NCBI GenBank assembly: GCA_037482015.1
Contig: JBBFKT010000012.1
Coordinates: 1 to 52,222, forward strand
Reading direction: 5' to 3'
DNA: 52,222 nucleotides
Origin: Thermodesulforhabdaceae bacterium
GTDB lineage: Bacteria > Desulfobacterota > Syntrophobacteria > Syntrophobacterales > Thermodesulforhabdaceae
Shown piece by piece: positions 39,667 to 48,784 of this stretch. How positions within the stretch are numbered: position 1 is the stretch's first letter; each line of letters starts with the position of its first letter. A program made the position numbers and the translations under genes. The notes under the pieces were generated by a model. The model saw only the letters and a list, made by a program, of their open reading frames with translations. It was not told the origin of the DNA and did no database searches.

Positions 39667-40296
39667 TTAGAAAAATGGGTTAGTTCTTCGTTCTTTTCCT
39701 ACAGTTGTTGAAGGCCCATGTCCTGGATAGACTATAACATCATCACCCAGCGGAAATATTTTTGTGCGAACCGAGGCTATGAGTTGCTCATATGATCCAC
39801 CTGGGAAGTCCGTTCTTCCAATGGAACCATCAAACAGAGTATCGCCAACGAAGATCAGCCTTTGAGATGGAACATAGAAAGAAACATGGCCGGGAGTATG
39901 ACCAGGAGTTTCTATGACGTGGATTTCTATGTTTCCGAGTTTAAGAATATCGCCTTCCTGAAGAGTTTTATCAGCAGAAAGGTTTACAGAAGGAGTTTTT
40001 CCCATAATAAATGCGCCGACACCCACCATGCGATTGTGAAGAAGCGGCTCATCCAGGGGGTGGAGATAAATTTCACCGCCGGACAACTTCTTAAGACTCC
40101 ATGCATCAAGAACATGGTCAAAATGACCGTGGGTTAGAAGAATTGCTTTAAGCGTGTAACCTTTAGATGTAAGAAAGTTGTGGATGCGTTTTGCCTCTCC
40201 TCCTGGATCAATAACAAAGGCTTCCTTAGAAGAAGGGTCTGCAATAATGTAACAGTTTGTCTGAAGCATGCCCACTACTAAGTGTTCGATTATCAT
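39667..40296 (-). CDS. MBL-fold metallo-hydrolase (glyoxalase II-like)
   Basis: A 209-residue metallo-beta-lactamase-fold hydrolase. The metal site is in LLTHGHFDHVLDA, with further ligands in ETPGHTPGHVSF, GDTLFDGSIGRTD and VYPGHGPSTT. ATG 40296 follows GAGGAG; the longer reading to 40431 overlaps the preceding nitroreductase gene. Family members hydrolyse glutathione or other thioesters, but the substrate is unknown here. Compactness and the absence of a C-terminal helical domain argue against classical GloB. It is 19 bases from the nitroreductase gene. Confidence 0.9.
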   Translation of the reverse strand: MIIEHLVVGMLQTNCYIIADPSSKEAFVIDPGGEAKRIHNFLTSKGYTLKAILLTHGHFDHVLDAWSLKKLSGGEIYLHPLDEPLLHNRMVGVGAFIMGKTPSVNLSADKTLQEGDILKLGNIEIHVIETPGHTPGHVSFYVPSQRLIFVGDTLFDGSIGRTDFPGGSYEQLIASVRTKIFPLGDDVIVYPGHGPSTTVGKERRTNPFF

Positions 40297-40315
40297 TTGT
40301 CTTTTCTCCTCTTTT

Positions 40316-40840
40316 CTATTTTTCCAGGACAATAAGTTCTTCCAAAGGCTTTCTATGGGATGTCTGATTTTTTGAAGCCGGATAACCAATAGCCACAACA
40401 GCCATAAGTTCAAGGTGGTCCGGCAGTCCAAGCGTTTCCCTTACGGGTTCCTTGTTTTTTAAGATTTCACCAATCCATACGGCTCCAAGCCCCATTGAAT
40501 GTAAAGCAAGGAGAAGATTTTGAATGCAAGCACCAACTGCCTGACAATCTTTTACGTAATCGTAAGAGGCTTTTTTGTCCAGAAATACGGCAACCGCTAC
40601 GGAAGCGTTCCTTATTATTTGACCGTAACGAGTAAGAGCACCGATTTTATCTCGTAAGTCTGGATCCCATATTATAGCAAATCGCCATGGCTGATTGTTT
40701 AATCCTGATGGCGCCCACGAAGCTGCTTTTAGGGCTTCCATAACCATTTCACGTTTTACAGGTTCCCCCATGTAGGCTCGTACGCTGCGGCGTCCATAAA
40801 TCGCTTTAAATACTTCAGTCATAACACCTTGATGTTCCAT
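40316..40840 (-). CDS. Nitroreductase-family FMN-dependent oxidoreductase
   Basis: A 174-residue nitroreductase-fold protein. Characteristic segments are IYGRRSVRAYMGEPVKREM near the N-terminus, ASWAPSGLNNQPWRFAII (the FMN-binding region), and GLGAVWIGEIL and VAIGYPA in the C-terminal half. ATG 40840 has GGAGAAG upstream and was preferred to the internal ATG at 40822. It is a small NAD(P)H-dependent flavoenzyme of uncertain substrate. It is the first gene of a long minus-strand run, divergent from folC. Confidence 0.88.
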   Translation of the reverse strand: MEHQGVMTEVFKAIYGRRSVRAYMGEPVKREMVMEALKAASWAPSGLNNQPWRFAIIWDPDLRDKIGALTRYGQIIRNASVAVAVFLDKKASYDYVKDCQAVGACIQNLLLALHSMGLGAVWIGEILKNKEPVRETLGLPDHLELMAVVAIGYPASKNQTSHRKPLEELIVLEK

Positions 40841-41069
40841 CTTGTCTTCTCCAAGAAAAATCTATGATGATTTGTTCGGTGCCTAGAAAGTGTTGGTCAC
40901 TAGGTTTTATACACTACAAATGGCAATGGTTAAAATTGAAAATTCAAAGCCACAAGCATCTGATCGCTTTTACGTTTTCCCGGGCAAAGTTCTTGTATTT
41001 TCCAGGTTAATGTGACAATTTATAGAAGCTATGTAAGAGAAGGGATTATCGAAAATTGGAGACAGTATT

Positions 41070-42401
41070 ATGCAGACCCATTGCCCTAAAAGTCAGGATG
41101 AATTGGATAGCTACAATAGGGTTCTTAAGGAGCTTTACCTGCTTCAGAAAATAGGGATAAAGTTTGGGCTAAATCGCACCGAGCACATTCTGGAAAGGCT
41201 CGGTAATCCCCATGTCGGTATCAAATACATCCACGTTGGAGGAACTAACGGCAAAGGATCTGTCGTGGCGATAATCTCATCTATTCTTAAGGCTCATAAC
41301 TATCGAGTTGGAAGTTACACATCGCCTCACCTGCTACGTTTTACAGAGCGGATCAGGATAAACTGGCAGGAAATAGCGCCGTCCAGAGTTGTTGATCTTT
41401 ACAAATCGGTAAAATCCGTTTTGATGCCCGAATCCCCACCTACTTTTTTTGAATTTGTTACAGCAATGGCTTTCCTTTACTTTAAGCAGGAAAATGTTGA
41501 TTGGGGAGTTATCGAAGTAGGAATGGGCGGACGACTGGATTGCACAAATGTTATTACTCCTCAAGTTAGCATAATAACCAACGTTGGCTTCGACCATCAG
41601 GAATTTCTTGGAACATCACTTGCCGCTATAGCTCGTGAAAAAGCTGGAATAATTAAACCTGGTGTCCCTGTTATAACGGCTGCCAGACAGCCCGTGGTCC
41701 AAAGTATAATTAAAACTACCTCTTCCCGTCTCGGATCAGATCTGCTGGTTTTTGGTAAAGATTTCAACATCAGAAAAAATTCTCCCCAGACCTTCCATTA
41801 TCAAGGCTGGATGAGAACATTTCAGAATCTGACTCTGCCGCTTATAGGAGAACATCAGCGAGAAAACGCAGCTCTGGCCCTTGCAGCTCTGGAAGTTTTA
41901 GAAGAGCGGGGAGTGATTGAACTGAGAGAAAATGAAGTAAGAACTGGGCTTGCAGAAACCTCCTGGCCGGGAAGGGCTGAAATCATTTCACGAAATCCCA
42001 CAATTGTGCTTGATGGAGCTCATAACCCTCACGGTGCTGAAAGTCTTAAGCATATACTTAGAACTTATTTTAACTACAACAAACTTTACTTTATCATTGG
42101 CATAATGGGTGATAAGGACGTGAGAGGGATCCTTAGAAGACTTCTACCTCAAGCTGAAGCTGTGATTTTTACCAGACCTCGCTATTCAAGAGCTGCCGAT
42201 CCAGAAGGGTTAAAGAAGATAGCTCGTTCCTATATTTCCAGGTGTTATGTTATTCCTGATGTAGCTCAGGCGATCGAATATGCAAAGAGTGAAGCCGGGC
42301 CCAATGATCTAATTTGTATTACAGGGTCGCTTTATTTTATAGGCGAAGTTAAAGAATTGTTCGGTGAGCAAGCCGATGCCGTGACAAGCCTTTCCCAGTA
42401 A
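41070..42401 (+). CDS. folC: Bifunctional folylpolyglutamate synthase / dihydrofolate synthase
   Basis: A 443-residue FolC that adds glutamate to dihydropteroate and to reduced folates. The P-loop is IHVGGTNGKGSVVAII; further signatures are GSYTSPHLLRFTERI, WGVIEVGMGGRLD and VLDGAHNPHGAES. Polyglutamylated folates are the one-carbon carriers for the acs pathway encoded at the other end of the window, though FolC is also a general housekeeping enzyme. It precedes lptD by 44 bases, perhaps co-transcribed. Confidence 0.94.
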   Translation: MQTHCPKSQDELDSYNRVLKELYLLQKIGIKFGLNRTEHILERLGNPHVGIKYIHVGGTNGKGSVVAIISSILKAHNYRVGSYTSPHLLRFTERIRINWQEIAPSRVVDLYKSVKSVLMPESPPTFFEFVTAMAFLYFKQENVDWGVIEVGMGGRLDCTNVITPQVSIITNVGFDHQEFLGTSLAAIAREKAGIIKPGVPVITAARQPVVQSIIKTTSSRLGSDLLVFGKDFNIRKNSPQTFHYQGWMRTFQNLTLPLIGEHQRENAALALAALEVLEERGVIELRENEVRTGLAETSWPGRAEIISRNPTIVLDGAHNPHGAESLKHILRTYFNYNKLYFIIGIMGDKDVRGILRRLLPQAEAVIFTRPRYSRAADPEGLKKIARSYISRCYVIPDVAQAIEYAKSEAGPNDLICITGSLYFIGEVKELFGEQADAVTSLSQ

Positions 42402-42445
42402 GAGGCAAAAACAAAAGTGCCTCTACGGAGAAAGAAGGAAATTCC

Positions 42446-44695
42446 ATGACCCTGATGAGAAAAATACCCAAGCTTCGGGTTATCGGCGGTAGGGATGAAT
42501 TTCCAATCCGTCCTTATTCTATTTTCGGGTTTCTAATTTTTAGTTTTCTTTTTTGGGGATCCCAGGTTTTTTCTGGTGTGTCTCCTTCTGAGTTGCCCAC
42601 CCCTCGAGATTTCCATCGAGACAATCTCCCGTGGACTCTTACAGCTGATAAGATTGAATATCTCAAGGATGAAGACGCCTATAAAGCTGAAGGGCGAGTT
42701 GTGCTGCAGTCTGGCCCAAGAAGAATTGAAGCCGATAAAGGGATTTTTTACAAAAAGGAAGGACTTGTAAAGCTTGAAAGTAATGTTCTGCTCAGCTATG
42801 GAGAAGACTGGATTAGGGGCGACCTGGTTGTGTGGAATCTTGAACGTCAAACTGGTTATGTTGAGCACGGTAAAGCCTATTTTGCAAAGAATCACTTTTA
42901 TGTAGAAGCTGAGCGTATTGAACGATTGGAAGGAAATGAATACACTTTGGATCGGGGATTTGTAACCACTTGCACTCCTGTTTCCCCTGACTGGTCAATT
43001 CACTACAGACATCTTTATATTCCTTCTGATGGTATGGCAAAAGCCCGTAACGTTGTTTTTCAGGTTGGTTCGGTTCCTGTTATTTTTATTCCCTGGGTTG
43101 TGGTGCCGGTAAATACCGAACGTCACAGCGGGATATTACGACCTGTTTTGGGATTTTCCGATTTAAACGGCTTCATGCTGGAAGTTCCCTACTATTGGGC
43201 AATAGACCATAATCAGGACGCAACTTTTTTCGGTCAGATGCTTCAGAAGCGTGGGTTCATGGGAGGTGTTGAATACAGGTGGAATGATGCCAGATGGGGC
43301 GAAGGAATTTTTCTGGCTAATTATTTACATGACCTTGCCGATACGGAAAGTGTTCGCGCTCATGGGTTTTCGTTAGACGAAAGGGATCGATACTGGATAA
43401 GAGGAACTGCATTAACTGACTTGCCTTATGATATAAAAGCTAGACTGAAGCTTGATATGGTTAGTGATCGAGATTTTTTGAATGAATTTACTCGCGGCTC
43501 TCCTTCCTTTGAATATACAAATTCTGAACTGAGATCCTTCCTTGGAACTGAACTCATTACAGATAAATCTAGAACTGCTCGAGAATCAAACGCTTATTTC
43601 TTCAAAAAAGGGGAGGACACAGATGTGTCCTTTAATCTTCATTATTTTGATGAAAACGACCCTTTGTTAAAAGATGTTACGCTACAGGAACTACCTTCTT
43701 TTGCCTTTTCAATAGGATCTTCGCCTTTTTCGGGGCTTCCTCTTTACTACAGTGTGCGCTCTTCCATTGCTCAATATTGGCGAGACGAAGGAACTCGAGG
43801 CACCAAAATTTACGCTGCTCCGGAAATAAGTATGTCTGAGTCCATAGGTTCAATTCTAAATACTAAAACGACCATCACACTTCACAATGTCCTTTACAAA
43901 ACGGATGGAGACAATGATGATTCAAAGGGATTAGATGGCAGGACTGTCCCGGTTTTTGCTACTGGAGCCAATGTGAAGCTGGAAAGAAGTTATGCCCTGG
44001 ACATTTGGGGGATTCCATCGGTTACTCATACTGTAAGTCCCGAAATAGCCTACGAATATGCCCCGAAAGTTAATGAAAAGAGTGTGCCATCCTTTGATGA
44101 GTCAAAAAGCATTTTCTACACTAATAGAATTCGCTACGGTATTCAGTCATTTTTAACGGCTAATAAGAACAATTCAAGCGAGGAATGGGGCAGGGTAAAT
44201 ATTTTTCAGTATTACCGCATAGGGAACCAAAAGGTGCCCTTTTTCGAAAATGGTTTATCAAGCCCCTTTGAAAAAGGCGAAGGATTTTCGGATGTTTACC
44301 TGGACGTAGAATTTACTCCACATAGATACGTAGATCTTTCTTACACTATGGCGGCTGCGCCCGAAGTTCCATCTGTTAGACAGCACGATGTTCTGTTGAG
44401 CATACAAACATTTACCGGTCAGCGTCTTGGCATGGAATATCGCTATAGAGAAAATACCAGTGTTGATGAGCTTATTGCCTATCTTAACTGGGATGTGCGC
44501 CCCTGGCTTTCTCTGGGAACCTACCATGACTATTCCTTTGCCAGGCATGATATGTTTAAGCATGGCTACAGCGTTACATATCGACGAGATTGCTGGGCCT
44601 TGAGCGTTTCATACGAGCTTGAGGGAGAAGACAGACGATTCTTCGTTAGTATAAACCTTCTCGGACTTGGGCAAGCTGGTGTCGTAGGGCGTTAG
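42446..44695 (+). CDS. lptD: LPS-assembly protein LptD
   Basis: A 749-residue outer-membrane protein that inserts lipopolysaccharide into the outer leaflet. After a long basic N-terminus and signal peptide (about residues 26-48), a periplasmic OstA/LptA-like domain runs from LTADKIEYLKDEDAYKAEG to about residue 175. A large C-terminal barrel then begins SVPVIFIPWVVVPVN and ends with alternating aromatic strands. It shows that the host has an LPS-bearing outer membrane. AAGGAAATT precedes the ATG. Its length is typical of the family. Confidence 0.93.
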   Translation: MTLMRKIPKLRVIGGRDEFPIRPYSIFGFLIFSFLFWGSQVFSGVSPSELPTPRDFHRDNLPWTLTADKIEYLKDEDAYKAEGRVVLQSGPRRIEADKGIFYKKEGLVKLESNVLLSYGEDWIRGDLVVWNLERQTGYVEHGKAYFAKNHFYVEAERIERLEGNEYTLDRGFVTTCTPVSPDWSIHYRHLYIPSDGMAKARNVVFQVGSVPVIFIPWVVVPVNTERHSGILRPVLGFSDLNGFMLEVPYYWAIDHNQDATFFGQMLQKRGFMGGVEYRWNDARWGEGIFLANYLHDLADTESVRAHGFSLDERDRYWIRGTALTDLPYDIKARLKLDMVSDRDFLNEFTRGSPSFEYTNSELRSFLGTELITDKSRTARESNAYFFKKGEDTDVSFNLHYFDENDPLLKDVTLQELPSFAFSIGSSPFSGLPLYYSVRSSIAQYWRDEGTRGTKIYAAPEISMSESIGSILNTKTTITLHNVLYKTDGDNDDSKGLDGRTVPVFATGANVKLERSYALDIWGIPSVTHTVSPEIAYEYAPKVNEKSVPSFDESKSIFYTNRIRYGIQSFLTANKNNSSEEWGRVNIFQYYRIGNQKVPFFENGLSSPFEKGEGFSDVYLDVEFTPHRYVDLSYTMAAAPEVPSVRQHDVLLSIQTFTGQRLGMEYRYRENTSVDELIAYLNWDVRPWLSLGTYHDYSFARHDMFKHGYSVTYRRDCWALSVSYELEGEDRRFFVSINLLGLGQAGVVGR

Positions 44696-44867
44696 CAATT
44701 TAAGCTGAAAACCCAGGCTCTATATTCTAAATCATAAAAAAAACCGGTTGATTTAACTCCAGGTGTTATTCCTTTTCTGCAAAAACCAAGGCTTCAGTTC
44801 AAAATCTTCGATAGGCTTATAGTCCCAGATATTTTTTACAAATTAAAGTATTTATGGAGGTTTAATA

Positions 44868-45374
44868 ATGAAACCAGAGTTTGAAGAACATTTTCAGAAG
44901 GTTATTCAACTTGAAGGCGGCTTTAGGCTTATAAAAAACCCTACAGAGGAGACTCACACTTATGCAGGTATTTATAGAAAGATTTATCCCCAGTGGGAAG
45001 GCTGGAAATATATTGATAAAGGAGAAACTCCGCCAACAGAACTCGTCCGTAAATTTTACTATGAAAACTTCTATCAACCCCTTGAAGGTATAGAAAATCC
45101 GGAAATAAGATTTTCTATATTTGAATTCGGTGTAAACGCCGGTTTAAGGAAGGCTATAAAAATAGCTCAGGCGGTTGTTGGGACATCTCCTGATGGTATT
45201 TTAGGACCAAAAACTCTTGCTGCGCTAAATACCGTAGTTCCTGAAGATTTTATAAAAAGTTACCTTATTGCAAGGATAAAACATTATCTTGACCTCGCAA
45301 ATGCAGATCCTAGGAAATATGGCGTATATCTAAGAGGTTGGCTGAACAGGGCATTTAAAGGAGTGAATGTATGA
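44868..45374 (+). CDS. Phage-type endolysin (GH108 plus C-terminal peptidoglycan-binding domain)
   Basis: A 168-residue muramidase of the GH108 type. The N-terminus has the catalytic Glu16 in IQLEGGF, followed by THTYAGIY. The C-terminal part holds a PG_binding_3-like domain (FEFGVNAGLRKAIKIAQAVVG, then GILGPKTLAALN). There is no signal peptide, as expected for a holin-released lysin. It overlaps the holin gene by 4 bases. TGGAGG precedes the ATG. No other phage structural, packaging or integrase gene is visible nearby, so this is an isolated lysis cassette. Confidence 0.85.
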   Translation: MKPEFEEHFQKVIQLEGGFRLIKNPTEETHTYAGIYRKIYPQWEGWKYIDKGETPPTELVRKFYYENFYQPLEGIENPEIRFSIFEFGVNAGLRKAIKIAQAVVGTSPDGILGPKTLAALNTVVPEDFIKSYLIARIKHYLDLANADPRKYGVYLRGWLNRAFKGVNV

Positions 45375-45799
45375 ATCTTATAGGAATAGGAACGATAATT
45401 GAGACCGTTGGCAGGATTGCCGATGACCTTATAACCACAGACAAAGAAAGGCTTGAACTTGCTTTAAAGGAGCAAGAAATAGAAGCGGAGATTCTTGAAA
45501 AAGTCCATGAGACAAACATTGAGGAGGCAAAGCATCCCAGCATATTTGTTGCAGGCTGGAGACCCTCTATTGGGTGGATAGGTGCAATAAGCCTTGGTTA
45601 TCAATTCGTTTTATATCCTCTTTTAACGTGGCTTTGGAAGATATTACAGGCAAAAAATATAATTCCCTTAAATATGGATCCACCTCCCACGATGGAATCA
45701 GATATACTATGGACAATTATTGTCGGGATGCTCGGAATTGCGGGATTAAGAACTTACGATAAATTAAGAGCTGTTGATACAAAAAGAATCAGCAGATAA
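45371..45799 (+). CDS. Holin-like membrane protein (3TM/GTA-type)
   Basis: A 142-residue protein that starts inside the endolysin stop (ATGA). The N-terminal half is an amphipathic charged helix (about residues 20-45). The motif FVAGWRPSIGWIGAISLGYQ precedes two membrane helices (about residues 60-85 and 110-130). The FVAGWRP-IGW pattern is typical of phage and gene-transfer-agent holins. It probably exports or permits escape of the adjacent endolysin. A role in non-lytic export of enzymes (type X-like secretion) is a possibility but is inference. Confidence 0.8.
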   Translation: MNLIGIGTIIETVGRIADDLITTDKERLELALKEQEIEAEILEKVHETNIEEAKHPSIFVAGWRPSIGWIGAISLGYQFVLYPLLTWLWKILQAKNIIPLNMDPPPTMESDILWTIIVGMLGIAGLRTYDKLRAVDTKRISR

Positions 45800-46376
45800 G
45801 GGTAAAAGCCTGAAGTTAGCGGTTAGAATGATTTAGTTATGCTCTGGCAACGAATAATTATCGTATTGTGACCTGCGCTCTGAATGTTTTTTCGGGAATG
45901 GGACATCGAGAAACTAGCTGGCAGGATATGTTTTGGTGTAGCAAAGTATCAGATAACAGAATTGGTTGGCAAAAAAACTTGCAAAGAAAAACATCTTTTT
46001 TAAAATGAAGCTGACCTGGGCTATTCCCGAATTTTTCATTCTCTTTCAGCTACATATCCTCATTTCACGAAATGGCCTGGTTTTTTAATTGTGGGAAGTG
46101 AAGATAGTTATTTGTAGGGGTATATCGAATATTTATAAGAATCCTCATGAAAAATATCACAAGTAAAGACTATAAATCTTTTTAGGATGTTTGTTCCCTA
46201 TAAAGCTTTGGATGGAAGGTTTTCTTCCTGGTAATAGCCGTTAAGAAGTTTCGTAACAGGTTGAAAGGGTTGGATTTATAAAAGAAGTGGTAGGTTCATT
46301 GGGAAAGGCAGGGAGACCATATACAAAAAGGTTAAATTCCTGCAAGGTTAATTTAGGGTTTAGGGAGGATGTTCTA
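45800..46376 (+). other. Non-coding region between the lysis cassette and the beta-helix gene
   Basis: About 580 bases hold no credible gene. An upstream in-frame extension of the next gene exists but is not supported by a ribosome binding site. A TTGGC-N8-TTGCA element near 45966-45983 resembles a sigma-54 site, but its spacing is one base too long. A small CATTTC/GAAATG hairpin lies near 46065. No terminator is evident after the holin gene. Confidence 0.5.
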
Positions 46377-48381
46377 ATGGATCGAGAAGGTAAGAAGCCA
46401 GGGGGTGTTGTTCTAGCGATTGTGTCATTTGTATGTTTTACATTTGTTATGGCGAGTTTTTCCTATGGAGCCGTTCTGTATGCGGCTCCGGAAGCTCAAG
46501 GGAGCGGCGATTGCTCTTCCTGGACAAACGCCTGCACCCTGCAAACAGCTCTTTCCGGTGCTGGGAGTGGTGATGAGATCTGGGTAAAGGCGGGGGTTCA
46601 TTATCCTGGTGCGGCTGGCAACCGGACCGCCACCTTTCAACTTAAAAGTGGCGTCGCGTTATATGGCGGTTTTGCCGGGACGGAGACCAGTCGGGATCAG
46701 CGAGACTGGCAGACCAACAAGACCATTCTAAGTGGTGATATTGATAAGAACGACATCAATACCGACGGTAACTATATTGCCGAGACAACCGCCGACATCC
46801 AGGGGAGTAATGCCTATCATGTTGTAACTGGAATTAACATTGACGGCACCGCTGTTCTGGATGGTTTTATTATAACCGCCGGGCAGGCGAATGAAATTTA
46901 CGTGCCTCATAGCTACTGTGGCGGGATGTACAACGATAGTTCCAGCCCTACTATTGCTAATGTGGTTTTTTCGGGTAACTGGGCAGGGGATTGCGGCGGG
47001 ATGTGTAACAACAATAATAGCAATCCCACTCTTAATAATGTGACTTTTTCGGGAAACGGGGCATCCTACTGTGGTGGAATGTGCAACCAAGAATACAGCA
47101 ACCCCACCCTTGCCAATGTAACCTTTTTGGAAAACTCGGCAAACAGGAATGGTGGCGGTATGTGTAACTACAAATCCAGCCCTGTTCTTACTAATGTAAC
47201 CTTTTCGGGCAACTCGGCAGACTATGGTGGTGGGATGTACAATCAAGACTACAGCAGTCCCGTTCTTACTAATGTAACTTTTTCGGAAAATTCGGCGGAA
47301 TGGTTTGGTGGCGGGATGCGAAATGCCGGTTATAGCAGCCCAATTCTTACTAACGTAACCTTTTCGGGCAACTCGGCAGGGTACGGCGGTGGAATGGACA
47401 ACAATGATAATTCCAATCCCACCCTTATCAATGTGACCTTTTTTGAGAAACTCAGCGAACAACAATGGCGGCGGAATGAGCAACGGCAATTCCAGCCCCA
47501 CTCTTATCAACGTGGCTTTTTATGGCAATTCGGCATCATGGGGAGGCGGTATTATGAATTACAATTCCAGTCCCGCTATTACTAATGTGACTCTTTCGTG
47601 TAACTCAGCGTGGTACGGTGGCGGGATTTTCAACAGAAATTCCAGCAATCCCACTCTTACTAATATCATCCTTTGGGGAAATAGTGCATCTGTAGGCCAA
47701 AGCATTTACAACGAAGGGAGTACACCGAGTATTTCCTACAGTAACATTCAGGGCTGTGGAGGTTCCGGTGGCGGATGGCAGTCGGCTTGCGGCGTAGATG
47801 GTGGACATAACATTGATCAGGATCCGCTATTTGTGGATCCATCAGGTGGCAATCTGCGCCTTCAAGCGGGATCGCCTGCTATTGATAAAGGAAACAACAG
47901 CGCTGTTCCCTCTGGCGTTACCACTGACCTTGACGGCAATCCCCGGTTTGTAGATGGTAACGGAGATGGCACTGCTACAGTGGACATGGGTGCTTTTGAA
48001 TACCAGTCCGTATATTATACTCTCCAGGTGACAATATCCGGCACAGGAAGCGGCACGGTGAGCGCCACGGGTTGCACCTTGAACTGGACGGGGAATACGG
48101 GAACCTGCACGGCCTCTCATGGGACTTCCATAACCTTGAGTGCAACACCATCTTCGGGTTCTACCTTTGCAGGGTGGTCTAACGGGACGGGGTCTGCTTC
48201 GGGTTGTTCAGGCACAGGAACCTGCAGTTTTACGATAACCCAGAACTCCAGTATAACCGCCACCTTTAACCAGTCTCAGGGAGCGGTGGCAGTGCCTACG
48301 ATGACTGAGTGGGGAATGATAATGTTTATGATTATTGCGGGTCTTGGTTCCGTTTACTACCTGAGAAGAAGAGACATTTAG
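46377..48381 (+). pseudogene. Frameshifted beta-helix surface protein with IPTL-CTERM sorting tail
   Basis: ATG 46377 follows GGGAGGAT and begins a signal peptide (GVVLAIVSFVCFTFVMASFSYG). About ten 25-27-residue repeats of the type SNPTLTNVTFSGNSA-GGGMYN form a right-handed beta-helix. The first frame runs only to 47585; the correct continuation is in the next frame from about 47443 to the stop at 48381. The break lies at a T6 run (47439-47444): removing one T restores NVTF-LRNSANNNGGGMS. The C-terminal part carries a choice-of-anchor Q-like domain, a Gly/Ser-rich repeat and VPTMTEWG, a membrane helix and YYLRRR (IPTL-CTERM). It is probably exported and anchored. The break could be mutation, sequencing error or phase variation. 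Confidence 0.8.
46912..47690 (+). repeat. Ten degenerate ~78-bp repeats encoding beta-helix rungs
   Basis: Each unit encodes GGGMxN, Asn/Ser-rich residues, SP(T/V)LTNVTFSGNSA and a short variable piece. DNA similarity between units is high around the AATGTAACCTTTTCGG block. Repeats of this kind recombine easily, so unit number may vary between strains. Confidence 0.75.
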
Positions 48382-48389
48382 ATACATTA

Positions 48390-48417
48390 AAGGGCAGACT
48401 TTCCAACGTCTGCCCTT
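48390..48417 (+). terminator. Terminator after the beta-helix gene
   Basis: AAGGGCAGAC (48390-48399) and GTCTGCCCTT (48408-48417) form a perfect 10-bp stem with an 8-nt loop, eight bases after the stop. The downstream sequence is AT-rich but lacks a long T-run. Confidence 0.7.
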
Positions 48418-48784
48418 ATATATTCATCTACTCTTATGGGTGAGTCTCTCTTTACCTGTTGCAAGCGAGTTCATTCAAAACATTGGTTTGATGGCAAAGC
48501 GTTTTATTGCAATTTTCAAACTCGGCAGTAAAAGATCCTTTAAGGATAATTTCTTTTTAAGGGGTTACTTTCGTTATTTTGCTCCATCCTCCATGTGCTA
48601 ATGTTTCCTGAAATAAGGGAACATTTCAGCCTGCTCCATATTATCGAAAAATTGTTGACCTGACAAAGCCATTGAAAGTATAAATAGACGGGTTTTTTAC
48701 GGCAATATCCTATTCTTTAGACTGTTCCCTCTTTCTTTCCGTAAAAAATCTCCTGGGGTAACTTATCAGTAGTGTTTCATTAAT
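48418..48784 (+). other. Non-coding spacer with inverted repeats and a promoter-like pair
   Basis: No gene is visible. A hairpin of TGTTTCCT (48602-48609) with AGGGAACA (48616-48623) is seen. A promoter-like TTGACC, 18 bases, TATAAA lies at 48655-48684. A perfect 10-bp inverted repeat, TTTTTTACGG (48693-48702) with CCGTAAAAAA (48739-48748), follows. The stretch may hold a small RNA or be an older insertion-element edge; neither is shown. Confidence 0.35.

Noticed and set aside
45966-45983. Sigma-54-like TTGGC-N8-TTGCA element
   Set aside because: The GG-to-GC spacing is 11 bases rather than the required 10, and the A-run makes a chance match likely.
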